Origin: JALONO01 sp038209965
GTDB taxonomy: Bacteria > Bacteroidota > Bacteroidia > Cytophagales > Thermoflexibacteraceae
Direction of reading: 5' to 3'
NCBI GenBank assembly: GCA_038209965.1
Contig: JBBQXF010000176.1
Span: 1-6,415 of the forward strand
DNA: 6,415 nt
Shown here piece after piece: positions 5,664-6,415 of the stretch (positions are counted from its first letter, which is position 1; every line of letters starts with the position of its first letter). The position numbers were made by a program, and so were the translations under genes. The notes under the pieces were generated by a model, which did not search any database, was not told the DNA's origin, and was given only the letters and a program-made list of their open reading frames with translations.

Positions 5664-6281
5664 ATGTATTCACCACCACACCACCGCCAAAAAAACTGGG
5701 AAGAGATCAAGGAATTTATCCACCAAAACAGTTTTGCGATTTTGGTGAGCCAAGTGGAAGGCAAGCCTTGGGCCACCCATTTACCGCTGGAACTGGGGCA
5801 GGATGCCGCCGGCCAAGAGGTACTGTACGGCCACTTGGCCCGCGCCAACCCCCAATGGCGCCATTTGACCGACACCACCGAAGTGCTGGCCATTTTTGCC
5901 GGCCCACATGCCTATATCTCCTCCTCGTGGTACGATCACGAAAATGTCCCGACTTGGAACTACCTGGCCGTCCACGTCTATGGGCGCGTCCGGATCATCG
6001 AGGGCGAAGAGCTGTACCAAGTCCTGAGCCGGTTGGTGGACAAGTACGAAGCCGCTTCGGCGCATCCGGTGTCAATGGAGGCTATGTCGGCCGGCTATGC
6101 CGAGCAGCAGATGCGGGGGATTGTGGGCTTGGAAATCCAAGTGGCCGATGTGCAGGCCACCTACAAGCTTTCCCAAAACCGCGATGATAAAAATTACGCC
6201 AATATTGTCCAAGAATTGCAGAACCGGCCCGACGAAGCCTCGCACCAAGTTGCCGAAGCCATGTTGCAGGCCCGCAAATAG
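5664..6281 (+). CDS. paiB: PaiB-family FMN-binding protein (putative negative transcriptional regulator)
   Basis: 205 residues, the usual length for the PaiB family (FMN_bind_2 domain, split-barrel flavin-binding fold), covering the whole protein. Seen: MYSPPHHRQKNWEEIKEFI at the start, ATHLPLEL, GHLARANPQWR, then the long signature AIFAGPHAYISSSWY followed by PTWNYLAVHVYGRVR, and near the end GIVGLEIQV with YKLSQNR. Known: Bacillus subtilis PaiB is named for its effect on sporulation and degradative-enzyme genes, while many homologues are annotated only as FMN-binding, and direct DNA binding is poorly established. I infer a soluble cytoplasmic flavoprotein. The start at 5664 is preferred because MY-P-H is the family N-terminus and the promoter leaves a short leader; a TTG 18 nt upstream falls inside the -7 element. 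A GNAT gene starts 27 nt downstream, probably in the same operon. The symbol is a family-level assignment. Confidence 0.9.
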   Translation: MYSPPHHRQKNWEEIKEFIHQNSFAILVSQVEGKPWATHLPLELGQDAAGQEVLYGHLARANPQWRHLTDTTEVLAIFAGPHAYISSSWYDHENVPTWNYLAVHVYGRVRIIEGEELYQVLSRLVDKYEAASAHPVSMEAMSAGYAEQQMRGIVGLEIQVADVQATYKLSQNRDDKNYANIVQELQNRPDEASHQVAEAMLQARK

Positions 6282-6308
6282 CGTTTCTGACCGTCAAACA
6301 TAGACCCG

Positions 6309-6415
6309 ATGCCCGTTACCTATCGCTCTGACCGCCGCTTGACTGTGGCAGAATTCAAAGACCTGCTCGTCCGCTCCACGCTCGCCGAGCGTCGGCCAGT
6401 GGATGAACCGCTCCG
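6309..6415 (+). CDS. GNAT-family N-acetyltransferase, N-terminal fragment cut by window edge
   Basis: Only 35 codons are present (MPVTYRSDRRLT, then VAEFKDLLVRSTLAERRPVD), and the frame is open to the last base. The pattern of a short strand, a helix with DLLxRSTLxERRPVD, is one I associate with the start of small bacterial GNAT acetyltransferases of about 140 residues. The acetyl-CoA-binding motif would lie beyond the window, so the call is not proven. The gene follows the PaiB-like stop by 27 nt with no terminator between, which suggests one transcript. In Bacillus the paiA gene beside paiB also encodes a GNAT enzyme (a polyamine acetyltransferase), but this N-terminus gives no evidence that it is PaiA itself. 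Substrate unknown. Confidence 0.6.
   Translation, partial: MPVTYRSDRRLTVAEFKDLLVRSTLAERRPVDEPL

Noticed and set aside
5003..5893. Long minus-strand open frame (296 codons) across the small lipoprotein and the PaiB-like gene
   Set aside because: It runs antisense through two genes with clear protein signatures and the tRNA promoter, and its translation shows no family motif.

Overview
The window most likely comes from a chromosome of the phylum Bacteroidota. A Cytophagales-type organism is my guess below phylum level, and that is weak. The signs are: promoter elements of the TAnnTTTG type, several with an upstream TTG; no clear Shine-Dalgarno sites before any gene; lipoproteins of a Bacteroidota style, one with a mature N-terminus reading CASQGVPTGGPKDELPP; an Mpl-type ligase starting MNVHFIAIGGSVMHNLA; and a tRNA-Thr(UGU) with U73 and no encoded CCA. 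Family assignments come from recognising motifs, not from a search.

Left part, minus strand (1-2322): the N-terminal 157 residues of a peptidoglycan tripeptide ligase (mpl), cut by the window edge, and upstream of it a 569-codon outer-surface-type lipoprotein with a bacterial Ig-like domain and a C-terminal DLNGNGKWDNGD motif. Both concern the cell envelope.

Centre, plus strand (2444-4925): a tight two-gene operon with a 4-nt gap. The first gene fuses a GT-A glycosyltransferase to a SAM methyltransferase-like domain. The second is a stand-alone methyltransferase of the same family, so two related methyltransferase modules sit in tandem. The pair probably adds and methylates a sugar on a surface glycan. 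A promoter match just inside the longer possible reading frame suggests that translation starts at 2498.

At 4892-5049 lies a compact minus-strand tRNA-Thr unit. It has a consensus promoter (TTG-N19-TAATTTTG), the tRNA, and a 14-bp terminator hairpin that starts one base after the tRNA and can also stop the convergent glycan operon.

Right part, plus strand (5069-6415): a small unrecognised lipoprotein with a lipocalin-like GKW motif, then a PaiB-family FMN-binding protein followed 27 nt later by the start of a GNAT acetyltransferase cut by the window edge. This recalls the paiA-paiB pairing in Bacillus.

No stretch over 300 bases lacks a gene. I see no mobile element, CRISPR array or rRNA. 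The most distinctive content is the glycosyltransferase-methyltransferase fusion with its partner, and the promoter architecture.
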